Part shown: positions 33,101 through 43,950 of the stretch, one piece after another
Layout: each line of letters begins with the position of its first letter
Numbering within the stretch: position 1 is the stretch's first letter
Assembly: GCF_037975245.1 (NCBI RefSeq)
Contig: NC_092563.1
Span: 3,047,001 to 3,111,000 of the forward strand
DNA length: 64,000 bases
Direction of reading: 5' to 3'
Origin: Apostichopus japonicus
Lineage: Eukaryota; Echinodermata; Holothuroidea; Aspidochirotida; Stichopodidae
Program-made: the position numbers and the translations under genes
The notes under the pieces: generated by a model
Databases searched by the model: none
What the model saw: the letters and a program-made list of their open reading frames with translations, nothing else
Told to the model about the DNA's origin: nothing

Positions 33101-36100
33101 TAATATAATCCAATCTCCTTTAGTTGAATAGCTTACACACCTCCTTTGAGCTTTTTCAGTTTTTTTTTTTTTTTAAATTCTGATCTTCTCAACTTCAATT
33201 GTCAACCCGCTGCTCAACAGACTGAGTAGGTATATGGAAGCATACCCCTATTAAAAGCCCTATGACGTACACACTAAATCACAACAGTAATGTGGTCTCT
33301 AAGTCTAGAGAGAAGTTCTCACTAGCTAAACACTACCCATCACTGGATCACGACCGTGAAGGTCTCGCACCACAATCAATTGTTTCATTGTCTTACACGC
33401 TAAACTTGTCACTTTCAAGACCTGCCAAAGCATAGATAGAAGTTTTCAACTGGTATATCCTACCCACCACATGATAACTGAGATCTTGGCCTATCATGGC
33501 ACTTGCAAATTTCCATGTCATGACCATTTAGATTTTGAGCTAGAAGAGGAGCAAGTTTAGCATGCTGGACTCCAACCCTTCCATCTGCTCGCTCGGAGTA
33601 ATATCAACATTTAACCAAAGACTTTCGAAAATGGTTTATATCACCTTCAATCCTCCCTATTTTCACACCATCTGTACTTTAAATAATGCTATATCACATA
33701 AAGGCAGACAAAACAATGATGGTAACTGATAATATGCTTTAACAAGCATTACATTAGGTACTTTTAGATCTTTTCTCCCGACGGTCTGATGTACAGTACT
33801 CTAATTGTGGTGCGGTACCTCAAGAAATTTTGCAATGAGAGCCTGAAGTTTTCGTCACTTGTAAACAAACAAACATCTTCACTTAGTAATAAACAATTTT
33901 CACACGCTGCTCCCGGGAGGCCTAACAGGGTCTAAAATTGCCTCAATTGATGCAATTTTGCACCACATGTACTTCCATTTATGCTCTTCAACATGCAAGA
34001 CACAACAAAAAAACGGATCTTGATTGATAACATATCAAAAAAGATGTTTTCGTACTGCAATTTGGCATTTTTCCTGGAGGATGGCTGGCTGATGTACACT
34101 GCCTGACTCACCCTGACCAGCTCAACTTGACCGTCATCGTTACGTGGAAAGTCGAAAATAAGTCGGGCAGTGTGCATGGGCTAAAGACTACTGGTCACTG
34201 ATCAAGAGTTTTTCCAGTTTGAAATCTTTAACATATTGAACGTTTTTTCCGAATGGCTATGGGCATGTGTGCGGTGTTTGACGACTAAAGCGACCACGGG
34301 GTCCTAAACATGCGTGTAACCTAGGCGAGCTCCGGTCAGAAGACAGTCAGTCGTTGTATGCGGGGGATTCAGTTGTTAGTCCATGGAAGTGCATGACAAT
34401 TACACACTAGGTCTCGATAATTGAATTAAGTCAGTCCGTGATGAGTCGGGCTGTGCGCGACTCAAGTTGTAGAGAAACGTACACAGTCTTACAGGTATGT
34501 ATGTGGTTACAGCTAATCACAGTTTCGCGCGTTTTAAACTCTGTCGACTTCATTGGGGAAACCTCAGCAATTTGCGTTTTTCCGACTGGCAGTCAACCAT
34601 TTGCGGCGGTTCACGACTATAACTTGCACAGTTTTAACGAATGAAACCAATCACGGGAAACAATCATTGTATGCGATTATCAGTACCTTCAAGTGTGGTC
34701 TTGACGACAGATGGAAACTAGATCACATGGGCGATATTATTCCGGTTTCGTCAAGTCCGGACAGTATTCGACCGGGCCCGTCAAGCAACATTAATACTTT
34801 TTAAAAGGAACCAGAAAGTATCGAACTCAAAATCGCAACTTTTGATAACCAACCGAGTTGAACAAATCACGAAAGCTACGACTATTGTAAGTCTGGTGGC
34901 GGTATTTCACATTCGGTTTCATAGAATAGTTGAGTGAGAGTTTAAGGTTATTTGTCTCTAAACTTTCTCAGTTGTTTCATGTCAACCTGAAGTCTGTATT
35001 CCTGCTCATACGAGATGTCCTGCCTCACATGGAGAAACGAGGGTAAGAATGTTATTGAAATAATTCAAATTTTGCGATGAAATGTATGATTTTGACCAAG
35101 AGCCATTATGAACTCATCATTGTAGAGTGGAAAAATGCCTTGTTGAAGTTTTCAATCGTTTTATTTATTTATTTATTTTTTTCAAGGCGAAGGATAGGCC
35201 TACCGTATCTATGTATAAACTTCTCGACCAAGCAGAACTATCCATAAAATAGCATATGACATTTCTGCTTTTCAATACTGTTCCTTAAACTTAGCTGCAA
35301 TCAAATATGTTTGAAGAGGGGGGAAATTGTCCAAAAAAAGCTCGTATGAAAATGTTTTACATCCAAAAACGGACAAAATATATCTTTCAATTTGTACCGA
35401 ATTTCGTATTGAGAGGTATTGAAGAGGTGGTGGTGGAGAAAAGTTAGTCCTCTTGCCCTCCGTCGTCTGCACTTTTGAATGCCTATAAATATAAAACTTG
35501 TATATAGATTGTGTAATCTCTATGGTGATAGTCATCGCTCGAACAATACAAATCAGTAACAACGTTTGTGACGTCACGTTTCGTACAGTGGTGGAGTATT
35601 TATACTTCTACATACTGAATTGCCACGTACCTCCCCGTCCCCTCCTCGCTTTACATGCATCTGAAACACAACCTGGCTATAGTGTGGTCAGTATACTGTT
35701 GCTTATAATCAAAGAAGAACAGTTCCTCATGAATATGCATGGGCGGTATACTCGATGTAACCATGTATCATTCCGACCAAACCATACAATATTCACACAT
35801 AATTGGAAATTCGCTTTCTGACTAGGATATCTATGCATGCATGGTTAAAATTTGATTAAACGGCCTCTCCTCTCCTCCCTCCTCTCCAATGTCCTCTCCT
35901 CTGTCCTCTACTCTGTCCTCTTCTCTCTACCCTACCCTCCCCATCCATACCTCCTTCTCTCCTCTGTCCTGTCCTCTTCTTTCCTCTCCTATCTCCTCTG
36001 TTCTCTCATCTCCTCTCCTCTGTCCTCGCCTCTCTTCTCTCCTCTCCTCTGTGCTCTTATCTCTCCCTTCTACCCTCCCATCCCTACCTCTCTTCTCTCC

Positions 36101-36937
36101 TCTGTCCTGTCCTCTTCTCCTATCTCCTCTCTCCACTCCCTACTCGTCTCCTCTCCTCTTTCCTCTCCTCTTTTCTCCTCTCCTCTCCTCTGTCCTCTCC
36201 TCTCCTTATCCCCTACCCTCCCCTCCCTCTCTCCTCTCCTCTATCCTCTCCTCTATCCTCTCCTCTGTCCTCTCTCCTCTCCTCTCCTTTCCTCTCTTCT
36301 CTCCTCTCCTCTCTCCTCTCCTCTCTCCACTTCTTTCCTCTCTTCTCTCCTCTCTCCTCTTCGCTCCTCTTTTGTCAGTTTATGCCTCATGTCATCGATC
36401 CAGATACATATACTTTTTATCTTACCCTAGACAGGTCAGCTTTGTTGCCCTTAGTAGTAAATGGAACATTTATACCATGAAACGCAAATAGGCCTAAGTT
36501 ATATGAAAGAGGTTGTAAAGTTTGTTTGTTTTGCCTTATGTTCTTGCCCTTTTATTTTTCTTTTTTTTTTTGCTTCTCGTGATGGACAGGAAGGTAAGGA
36601 ATTAAGCGCAATGAATTATAAATAGTATCTTCAATTTTAAATCCCTTTTTCTCACTTATCATGCTTCCTTCCATTACAGTGGCGGAGCTATAGTAACAAA
36701 TTCGTCAGCAAATGCCTACGTACCGGATATCACACCTGCGTCAGTAAGTCGATTAATTCCAGATTAATAAGAAAAAAATATCGCTTGCATGATCCCAAGA
36801 TAAGGGATTATATATTCTTCTGACAGAAATGCGAACCCACTGGACATACTTACACTTACACACGCGCGCGCTTCATGCGTTGGAACATGTAGAATAGTAT
36901 ATGAACACTCCCAGACATCAGCGGGATTAGAACATGC

Positions 36938-37021
<84 letters not shown>

Positions 37022-37041
37022 ATATATATATATACACATAT

Positions 37042-37126
<85 letters not shown>

Positions 37127-39653
37127 TTTATTTGGATAAAAATTATTATTTCATGATGTTGGCATTCAATACCATTCCTCGTAGAGACAAAAACATATTT
37201 GTTCTTATCACCTCAGAGAGATTTTTTGGTTGTCAAGGGGGAAATAAACTAGGAAAGAGACAAACAGCACTTTTGCTGGAGGATTAAAATGTACAGCCGC
37301 CTTCCCTGAAAGGTCAGGGTTTCTTGTTTCTAATTTGTGCATTTTAAATCCCCACCAGAAAAAAGAAAAGGCACTTTTACAGCTCTTTATATTTTTGCTC
37401 TAAAATTAAACAAGCTTAAAACTCGCCTGACGTAATTTCATAGTGCTTGTAAAATTTTGAGCGACTGGTATAACATCTCGTTCTTTTACAAGTCCAAGAG
37501 CACAAAAATACCTCTCTTTTTTTTAGTTTAAAGGATTATCATCACAACAGATATTTGATACATGAATAGAGAGTGTAAACTTTCAAAATAATTATTAATT
37601 TAGCTACAAACATATCACACAATTCCGCATGACATATATTTATTCAAACGAAGCCTATTTTGGATATAAGTATCGGGGCGACCGTCGTTCGGCTTTGATG
37701 AGAAGCGAACTTCCAACTAATATATCTTCAGTCTTAAGGATGGCTTTAGGCACAAAATTACATTTTGAAATTTTGTAAAACTAAAAAAAATAGGTCAAGG
37801 TTGTATTCCTATACTTATTTGACTTTCTGAGGATACGATCCTTTAAACATCTGAGGCTGATCAATTCAAAGGGCTGAACCACGTAGTCTAACACACAGAC
37901 CGACCCTAAGGTAAGTTCCTCAGATGCAACACAAATTCAGTAGGAAAAACAGTAGGACTTTTACAGCTTCAAAGTGACATTGTATGTAATACATTACATA
38001 TTAATCAAGGACAAAAGTTGTTGAATATCATCTCAGAGTGCTCTGTTGTTTGTTTATATGAAGGTTAAAATAACGTGTTTTGCTGACGTCATCGTCTCTG
38101 TACCCTTAAAGGAGCATTAAGATGCTTTTCGGGAAATGAGCAATAATAAGTATATAAAAAAGTAACAAGCGGAAGTGGCTCGATGATGTACTGCTTATTA
38201 ATTATTTAACTCTACCATATATTATATTTTAACTTAAAACGTAATACCTTCACTTATTGATGCTAAAGTCTCATTCTAAGAATTGAGCAGAATGACTTTT
38301 CGAGAATAACCCTTTTCCATTCTGATATAATTTTTTTTTTCTCCGCCTTGTGTCATTAAAGTTGATTGCTGGGTACGCTATCAGTAAACTGGCACAGATC
38401 TCAATGGTAAAGATACTCGCCGAGCCTTGTGCAGAGAAAAGCATCAGGATTAACGCAATTGCACCTGGACCCATAAATACGGCCTTCCTTCAAGGGGTAC
38501 GTATGTAACAACATCGGCGGAGGGTACGGAGGCACAGGGGCACCTGTCCAGCATTTTTTTTTGTAACATCACACTTCCCCTCTTAGATAAAATAATTTCC
38601 TTAAGTTTAAAGTGCCCTTGCGTGAGAAAAATTTAAAAGTGCCTATTTATCTTGAGAAATAATGGAAAATTAATTTAAAAAGTGCACGTTTTTGAGTAGA
38701 AATTAATTGAAAATGAAATGTAAAAAGTGCAGTTCTGTTAGTAAACATTCAAGTTTTTGGATCCATTTTCTTTTCACGAGAAGTTTTGAGGTGATTTTTA
38801 AATGAAATTTAAACCTACTCCTTCACCCCACCCCCAGCACATCCACTCCTTTAGCCCTCAATCCACGATGCCGCCATGGAATACTAATTTCATAATTTAT
38901 TTAAAGTGTATAATATCAACACTATCACAGGCGCTATAATACAAACTATAGGTTACAGAAACAGTAGATAAAATATGACATCAGCCTAGAATGAAAAAAA
39001 ACGATTTAAAAAGGACGTGGAGTGAAAAGAATTAAAACGGTGTAAATTAATCAAAACAAAAGCTAGCAATGTGATTGACATAAGCCTGATTTGTACGTGA
39101 ATGTTATCTCTTCTATGTGCATTATAACTAATTTTGTACCAGTCCTGCTATGTATTGACTTGATATGGATTCTATTATTTCTGTCTTTCCTATCATTGTT
39201 TTCTGAAATAGATTGTCCCGGGGACGGATATTACAGACGTTTTGACTAATTCATACGTCAAATATCTGAAAAGGTAACTTCTTCTTCTTCTCCTCTCTTT
39301 CTCTCTCTTCATTTTCTCAGTTCCTTACTCTTTCTGTTTCATTTGCCCCTTCTGCACCTTTTCTTCCTCCTTCTTATTCGTCATTCCCGCCCTCCTCCCC
39401 ACCCCCCACCCCAACTCCCTACTCCTCTTCCGTTTCCTTGCTTTCTCATTTTTTTCCTAAACATGATTATAAGTACCTACCTCTGATTTACTCGATAAGT
39501 GTTTGGTGACTCTATTATATCTTCCCCCCTCCATGCAGGGCTGCTGAGCCGGACGAGTGCGCAGGGGTGGTGGCGTTCTTGCTGTCCCCGGATGCGTCAT
39601 ATATAACCGGAGACTGCCTCACCATATGTGGAGGATACTCCCATAGACTCTGA
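30170..39653 (+). CDS. DHRS4: DHRS4-like short-chain dehydrogenase/reductase, 9 exons, 262 residues
   Basis: An NADP(H)-type carbonyl reductase of the SDR superfamily; vertebrate DHRS4 reduces retinal and other carbonyls in peroxisomes. Exons: 30170-30231, 30917-31094, 31627-31704, 32675-32698 (24 nt), 34972-35042, 36680-36743, 38362-38496, 39212-39273 and 39539-39653. All junctions have AG/GT borders and consistent phases. Visible motifs: TGATQGIG at residues 16-23 (Rossmann cofactor loop); SSRK after the second strand (NADP preference in this family); NAG at 94-96; catalytic Asn 119 in HVNLKS; Ser 146/147 in NSSANAY; YAISK with Tyr 164 and Lys 168; and [11 protein letters not shown] near the end, close to the DHRS4 CSPDASYVNGE. 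Two oddities are a Ser-Tyr spacing about four residues longer than in DHRS4 and a C-terminus of HRL rather than the peroxisomal SRL. The start ATG lies in ACAGCCATGT, directly before the family's GR(F/L)(V/A)GKVAV. The closest relative could also be a DHRS2/DHRS4-type paralogue. Confidence 0.93.
31170..31496 (-). mobile_element. tRNA-derived SINE in DHRS4-like intron 2
   Basis: Read on the minus strand, the head (from about 31496) resembles a Leu/Ser-type tRNA: GTTAAGGCAGTGGACTTG, then a perfect pol III B box GGTTCGAGTCC (31440-31430). The A-box region is mutated. A roughly 200-bp body follows, with GCGCCTTGAGCACTG, and an AT-rich tail of short AATAAT/AACAAT repeats near 31170-31200. The head-body-tail order is typical of SINEs. 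The exact ends are approximate. Confidence 0.75.
32290..32515. repeat. Degenerate array rich in GAGTAC/GTAC
   Basis: GTAC recurs every 10-30 bases (GAGTACTT, GAGTACC, GAGTACAA, CAGTACCG and so on), usually after TCC or TCA. It looks like a worn tandem repeat of about 20 bp in the intron between exons 3 and 4 of the DHRS4-like gene. Confidence 0.6.
34230..34880. other. CpG-rich, repeat-poor patch inside DHRS4-like intron 4
   Basis: Against an AT-rich, CpG-poor background this roughly 650-bp stretch is dense in CpG (GCGCGACTC, TTTCGCGCG, GCGGCGGTTCACGAC, ACCGGGCCCG). It ends shortly before exon 5 (34972). An ATG at 34441 opens a short frame ending in a possible donor ACAG/GTATGT (34492-34501). 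An internal promoter or alternative first exon is possible but not shown. Confidence 0.4.
35868..36375. repeat. ~500-bp homopyrimidine tract (TCC/TCT/CTC repeats)
   Basis: The plus strand is almost entirely C and T, with CCTCTCCTCTGTCCT-like units and a longer repeating block (two or three copies). The intron lies between exons 5 and 6 of the DHRS4-like gene. The two Ser/Leu/Pro-rich open frames of about 190-200 residues across it are repeat translations. Confidence 0.92.
36938..37124. repeat. (AT)n microsatellite with ACAT interruptions
   Basis: AT dinucleotides with regularly placed ACAT/CACAT interruptions lie in the intron after exon 6 of the DHRS4-like gene. Confidence 0.95.
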
Positions 39654-39727
39654 TCAAACCACTCACCCCCCCCCCCCTCTTCGCCCCATCGAAGAAGGCG
39701 ATGCCCTTACCGTCAAAAACCAGGGCA

Positions 39728-39733
39728 AATAAA
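39728..39733 (+). terminator. AATAAA polyadenylation signal of the DHRS4-like gene
   Basis: A canonical AATAAA starts 75 bases after the TGA at 39651-39653 and is followed by a T-rich run. It is the nearest downstream signal on the same strand. Confidence 0.65.
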
Positions 39734-41028
39734 TCCTTTTTTTTTAAATTCCATCTGAAGACAAATCCAATGGCATCGAATCACATATACATGTTGTGTT
39801 AACACTCAACGAACATATCGCTGTTTCGTGTTAGCTTACAATCTCACGATATTCAGAGAATATAGGGCAGTTCTCAGCAACAGCACAAAATATAAATAAA
39901 TAAATAGTCGATTCTTCATCCGGTCATGAGTGTCGAAGGGAGAGAAAAAGATATACGTTGTGGTTAGAAAAAACAAGTTCGAAATCATTTAAACTAAATA
40001 TTCAGTTACTCGATATGTGCATATGTGTTATTATGATCATTATTCACTATCGTCAGCGAGCTCTTATGAAAAACGTTGAGTATTACTCGTCAAGTCTACA
40101 TTTATAAGGAGTGATTCTTAGGTAAATACAGAGACCCCCCCCCCCCTCCAAAAAAAAAAAAAAAAAAAAACACCACTTATTAGTGAGGTATTTATTACAA
40201 ATTTACATATCATTCTTAGAGACGGTGACGTGTTTAGGTCACTCACATAAAGTGTCCGTGGATAGGGTATACTCATAAACTGTAGAAAGCAAGGTTGATT
40301 TATTGGTGATAACATTTGCAGTTTCCTGTAAACAGACATAACTTGATAAGGGTCGAAAATAATCGCACAAGTCGAATCATTGCATTACATAGAATTTTGC
40401 TGCAAAGTGCAGAAAAACTCTTCCGAGAGAGTTTTAATATTTTTCGTCTCTCGCTCTCGCCCGATTTTTTTTTCTCCCGCCTTTTTTTCTTTCTTTCCTC
40501 ATTTTCTTCCAATCTTAATAACTTTGAGGTTTTTAATGAAAATTATCTGGTTCCAGTATTCATACAACACAGTATCCGTTTCATGTTATTATCGCAAACA
40601 GTTTTAGACTTTATGAAAAAGGAATGACGTCATTGGACAAATTAATTTACGACGATAACTTTTGAACAGGCTTAAGTATTGGTACCAAATTTTACTTTAT
40701 AATATTACTTAAATTTCAAAAGGTCGCAACCGTCCAAATTATGTCCCAAACGTTAAAGATATGTTCTATGGGAAACAATTAAATACCTCGTTGAGAGGAA
40801 ACAAAATTGAGGGTGACGGTTAGAAAAAAAAGGCTTGTTCCGGTTTGAGCTTCTGTTATTATTATTTTTTTATTTGTCCAGCATATATGTGGACAAATAC
40901 TGAAGCCCGGAAGATATAAGAAACAAATCAAATGTTCCAATTAAAACAATTGACAAATTCTTCCTGATTGCGAGAGCTGCTAATATCAGTCGTATATTCG
41001 TAATAACACTATTAAAACTATATGTATG
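39734..41028. other. No gene seen
   Basis: AT-rich spacer with a C-run joined to an A-run at 40136-40170 and a pyrimidine-rich stretch at 40440-40515. No exon was recognised on either strand. Confidence 0.6.
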
Positions 41029-41716
41029 CAGGCGCGTATCCAGGATTTTCAAACCCGGGGGGCGCGAATTACTATCTAAGCGAAGCGCCACCATCGGTTG
41101 GCGCGCAGCGTACAAGAAAATTTCTTGTTTTGAAACCCCTCAGATCACCGGAAACGGCACTTCTCGGGCTTGAAATGTTCAACCAGATGTACACTTTTTG
41201 CCTGAGAACCAAGTATTTCCTAACAGTTTTTTTTTCCATCCATAACTTTTTTGAAGATTGTCAACCCGGCACACATCATGTTCGACCTGATCGCATCTCC
41301 TGTGGGTCTTTGCTTTTGTAGGTGATTCTACGTCGCGGCCCACAATACCCGTCAGCCCCACTTTTCAAGGTTTTAAGCCCCATATTTGTTCAGAATTTGA
41401 AAATTCACATTTCTCGTGAATAAACTCACTTCAAAACATACCCATAATCTTGTACAAAATTTCATCTATGGACAACCAAAATAGAAAAAACTTCCTTCAA
41501 CCCCTAACAGACCGGTCAAAATTGCATCAGTAGAGGGAAGTGTGATGTAGAATGTTGGTCAGAAATGTTCGAAAATTCAGACACAGTTAATTTATTGGTG
41601 TACAAATATTAAAACCTGTTATAACGGCTATTATAAAACTTGGTTGAAGGAAATGAAAAAATAGCAGATATTTCCGAAACCGAACACTACACACATAGGC
41701 GTAGGAGGCGCGGCGG

Positions 41717-42092
41717 CAGTGGCGGAGCTAGGGGTATTGGTCAGGAGTGGCGAGAATGGTCTGAAGGGGCGCTTTCGACACTATCTAAGCGGAGCGCCAC
41801 CACTGGTTGGCGCGTAGCGTACAGAAAATTTTTGAGTAAAGATACTCCCTAGATCGCAGGAAATGACCCTTTCTGGGCCTGGCTAATTTGCAGATAAACG
41901 AAGAATAAGGTTTCATCGCCAAATTACACGAACAAAATGTGACAAATGTCAATAAGTAGATGAGAGCGCAATAAAAAAGTCAATAATCTAGAATAATTAA
42001 AAAGTGGTAAAGAGCTGAAAAAGGCGCCAGCAGTCCATTTGAGTCCGTCAGGGGGGCATCCGCCCCCTGACCATATGGACGCTCCGCCACTG
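41717..42092. mobile_element. hAT-like non-autonomous element, 376 bp, with 8-bp target duplication
   Basis: The ends are perfect 12-bp inverted repeats, CAGTGGCGGAGC at left and GCTCCGCCACTG at right. They are flanked by an exact 8-bp direct repeat CGCGGCGG (41709-41716 and 42093-42100). An 8-bp duplication and CAG-type ends are usual for hAT transposons. It carries no coding capacity. It sits inside the larger 41029-43221 unit. Confidence 0.8.
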
Positions 42093-42447
42093 CGCGGCGG
42101 GGGTGCAGGCCCTAATTCGCCATTACTAATGTAAAAGAGAGTTTTGACATAATTGGACCTCCATGCATTTTATACATCTACATGAGACATTTCGTTGTTT
42201 ACATTAGCTTCCCGCGGTATACTGCGCAATTTGAACGGACCGTACGGTACATGATGGCATGCGATGTAATAACCGATGCTTGCTTATATGATATTGACAT
42301 GAACACGTTGAACGCGCGCTCCGCGCGCGAAAATTTTTGGTTATTTTTTCAGGCAAGTCGGACAGTTTTGAGGCTTTTCATCCTAGAACGCCATTTTCAT
42401 GCTCACTGATATGATGTGATATCTGCTGTTTGCGTTACAAATTCGAA

Positions 42448-42780
42448 CAGGCGCGTAGCGAGGAATTTGCCAAGGGAGGGGCGAAGCCTGTAGGTAAATT
42501 ATCTAAGCGTAGCGCCACCATAGGTTGGCGCGAAGCGTACAAGAAAATTTTGGCCGAAAATGCCTCCCAGATCGCTGGAAATGGCACTACCCTGGACCAT
42601 TTGTTAGCGCGAAGCGTACAAGCAAAGTTTGGCCGAAAATGTCTCCCAGATCGCTGGAAATGACACTTCCCAGGCCTTGTAAGTTGCTTCTAAGCACTTT
42701 CTATTTTGAAATTACTTAGCGATATCATTTAAAAAAAATGCTGAATGGGGAGGGGGGCGGGCGGTCGCCCCCATCCTAAA
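42448..42780. mobile_element. Third related repeat, apparently truncated
   Basis: It starts CAGGCGCGTAGCGAGG, a relative of the end at 41029, and contains the TAAGCG..AGCGCCACC..GGTTGGCGCG module shared with the other two copies. The segment GCGCGAAGCGTACAAG..TCCCAGATCGCTGGAAATG occurs twice (about 42528 and 42607). A G/C-rich snapback GGCGGTCGCCCCC lies near 42758. No matching right end was found. Confidence 0.5.
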
Positions 42781-43669
42781 ATGCGTCATGTTCCCCGACG
42801 ACACGGTCGAGTTCGAGACCAGCCACAGTTGGTTTCATAGCACAATTCTACACACGCGTTATGATAGACCATATATAGTATATATATAGATCATTAGTGA
42901 GAGAGGCAAATGGAAACGTCAAAAAATGGAGTTGTCGGGGTAAGGGGTAGGGTGAGTCACACTTTTACGAAATCATTGATCCGTCACTGGCTACCCTTCA
43001 GCGCTGTAATGATGTCACTGTTCCTCTTTCTCTTCCCGGTGTCTTCGCGTTTTGCTTTTACTCCCTCTTTTTCTTTCTTTCTTCTTTTTCTTTTCCCTTC
43101 CTTCCTCTCCTTCTCCTCTTTTTTTCCCCTCTTTTTTCCTTTTTTCTTCTCTTTTTTTCTCTTCTCTTTTTCTTACCCGGGGGGCGCGCGCCCCCAACGC
43201 CCCCCCCTGGATACGCACCTGGTATGTATATGTATGGGTGCATGTATGTATGAATGATGCGAGTTTATATTTCACGATGGTACTGTTTTGCAGAAATGTG
43301 AATAGTAATAGTCATAATAATAATAATAATCACGTGTGTTTTGTACTTTTTGGAAGAATATATTCTATAATTTGAGAAAAGCAACATATAATTGTAAAAA
43401 TAAATATATTTCTCATTAAAAAATTGCAACGTTTTCTCAATTTGTATTAATTTGTATGTACGATTTATATGCACAACTGGGACCGCATGGTAGTGATCTA
43501 ACAGCCTGGAATAAATAACTGAAATATTGCTACTGCTTTTGTGTCTGTTCATTCTTTCTTCTTCTAATTATTATTAAATAGCTTTGTGATTGCTTAATGT
43601 ACGTCTGTTCTTGTATATATTTTTGTTTACGAAGCAAAATACCAACAACAACAAATAAGCTGATAACTG

Positions 43670-43950
43670 AATCGCCATGCAAGTATCATGGTTCAAACTT
43701 TGTGGGTATAGGTGCCTGATCATGTAAACTCGTGCCTTCGTGATTGATGACGTCATAGGTCAAAGGTCAAGAAATAATAAAAAATGAGGGTCGGGGTCAA
43801 AAGTCAAAATGGCCTGAATTGTACGGAAAAGTGTTTCGCAAACTCCTAGACCGTAATTCTGATCAAGTTCAAACTCGGTGGGTAGGTTCTTTACCATGTA
43901 AGCTCGTGTCGGCATGATGGATGACGTCAAAGGTCAGCCATTGGAAAAGC
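43670..43950. repeat. Tandem imperfect duplication with CRE and AGGTCA motifs
   Basis: Two units about 177 bp apart share TTCAAACT, GGTGGGTA/TGGGTATAGG, ATGTAA(A/G)CTCGTG and TGATGGATGACGTCA-like blocks. The first contains TGACGTCA (43748-43755) and AGGTCAAAGGTCA (43757-43769). The second contains TGACGTCA (43922-43929) running into AAAGGTCA. Confidence 0.7.

Larger units (their letters stand above)
41029..43221. mobile_element. ~2.2-kb terminal-inverted-repeat element or composite
   Basis: The left end CAGGCGCGTATCCAGG (41029-41044) and the inverted right end CAGGTGCGTATCCAGG (43221-43206) differ at one of 16 positions, and both are followed inward by G-rich runs. The flanks share GTATG on both sides (41024-41028 and 43222-43226), a possible 5-bp target duplication, though the flank is low in complexity. 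No transposase frame was found, so it would be non-autonomous. Two more repeat copies lie inside. It could instead be two elements of one family lying in opposite orientation. Confidence 0.55.

Noticed and set aside
35852-36491. 192- and 200-codon Ser/Leu/Pro-rich plus-strand frames
   Set aside because: They are translations of the pyrimidine tract, which rarely contains stop codons.
36674-36687. CAGTGGCGGAGCTA at the acceptor of DHRS4-like exon 6 is identical to 14 bases at the end of the hAT-like element at 41717
   Set aside because: The bases encode the family-conserved Gly-Gly-Ala-Ile-Val segment, so the coding sequence explains them. An origin of the exon from a transposon is not supported, and the match is probably coincidence.
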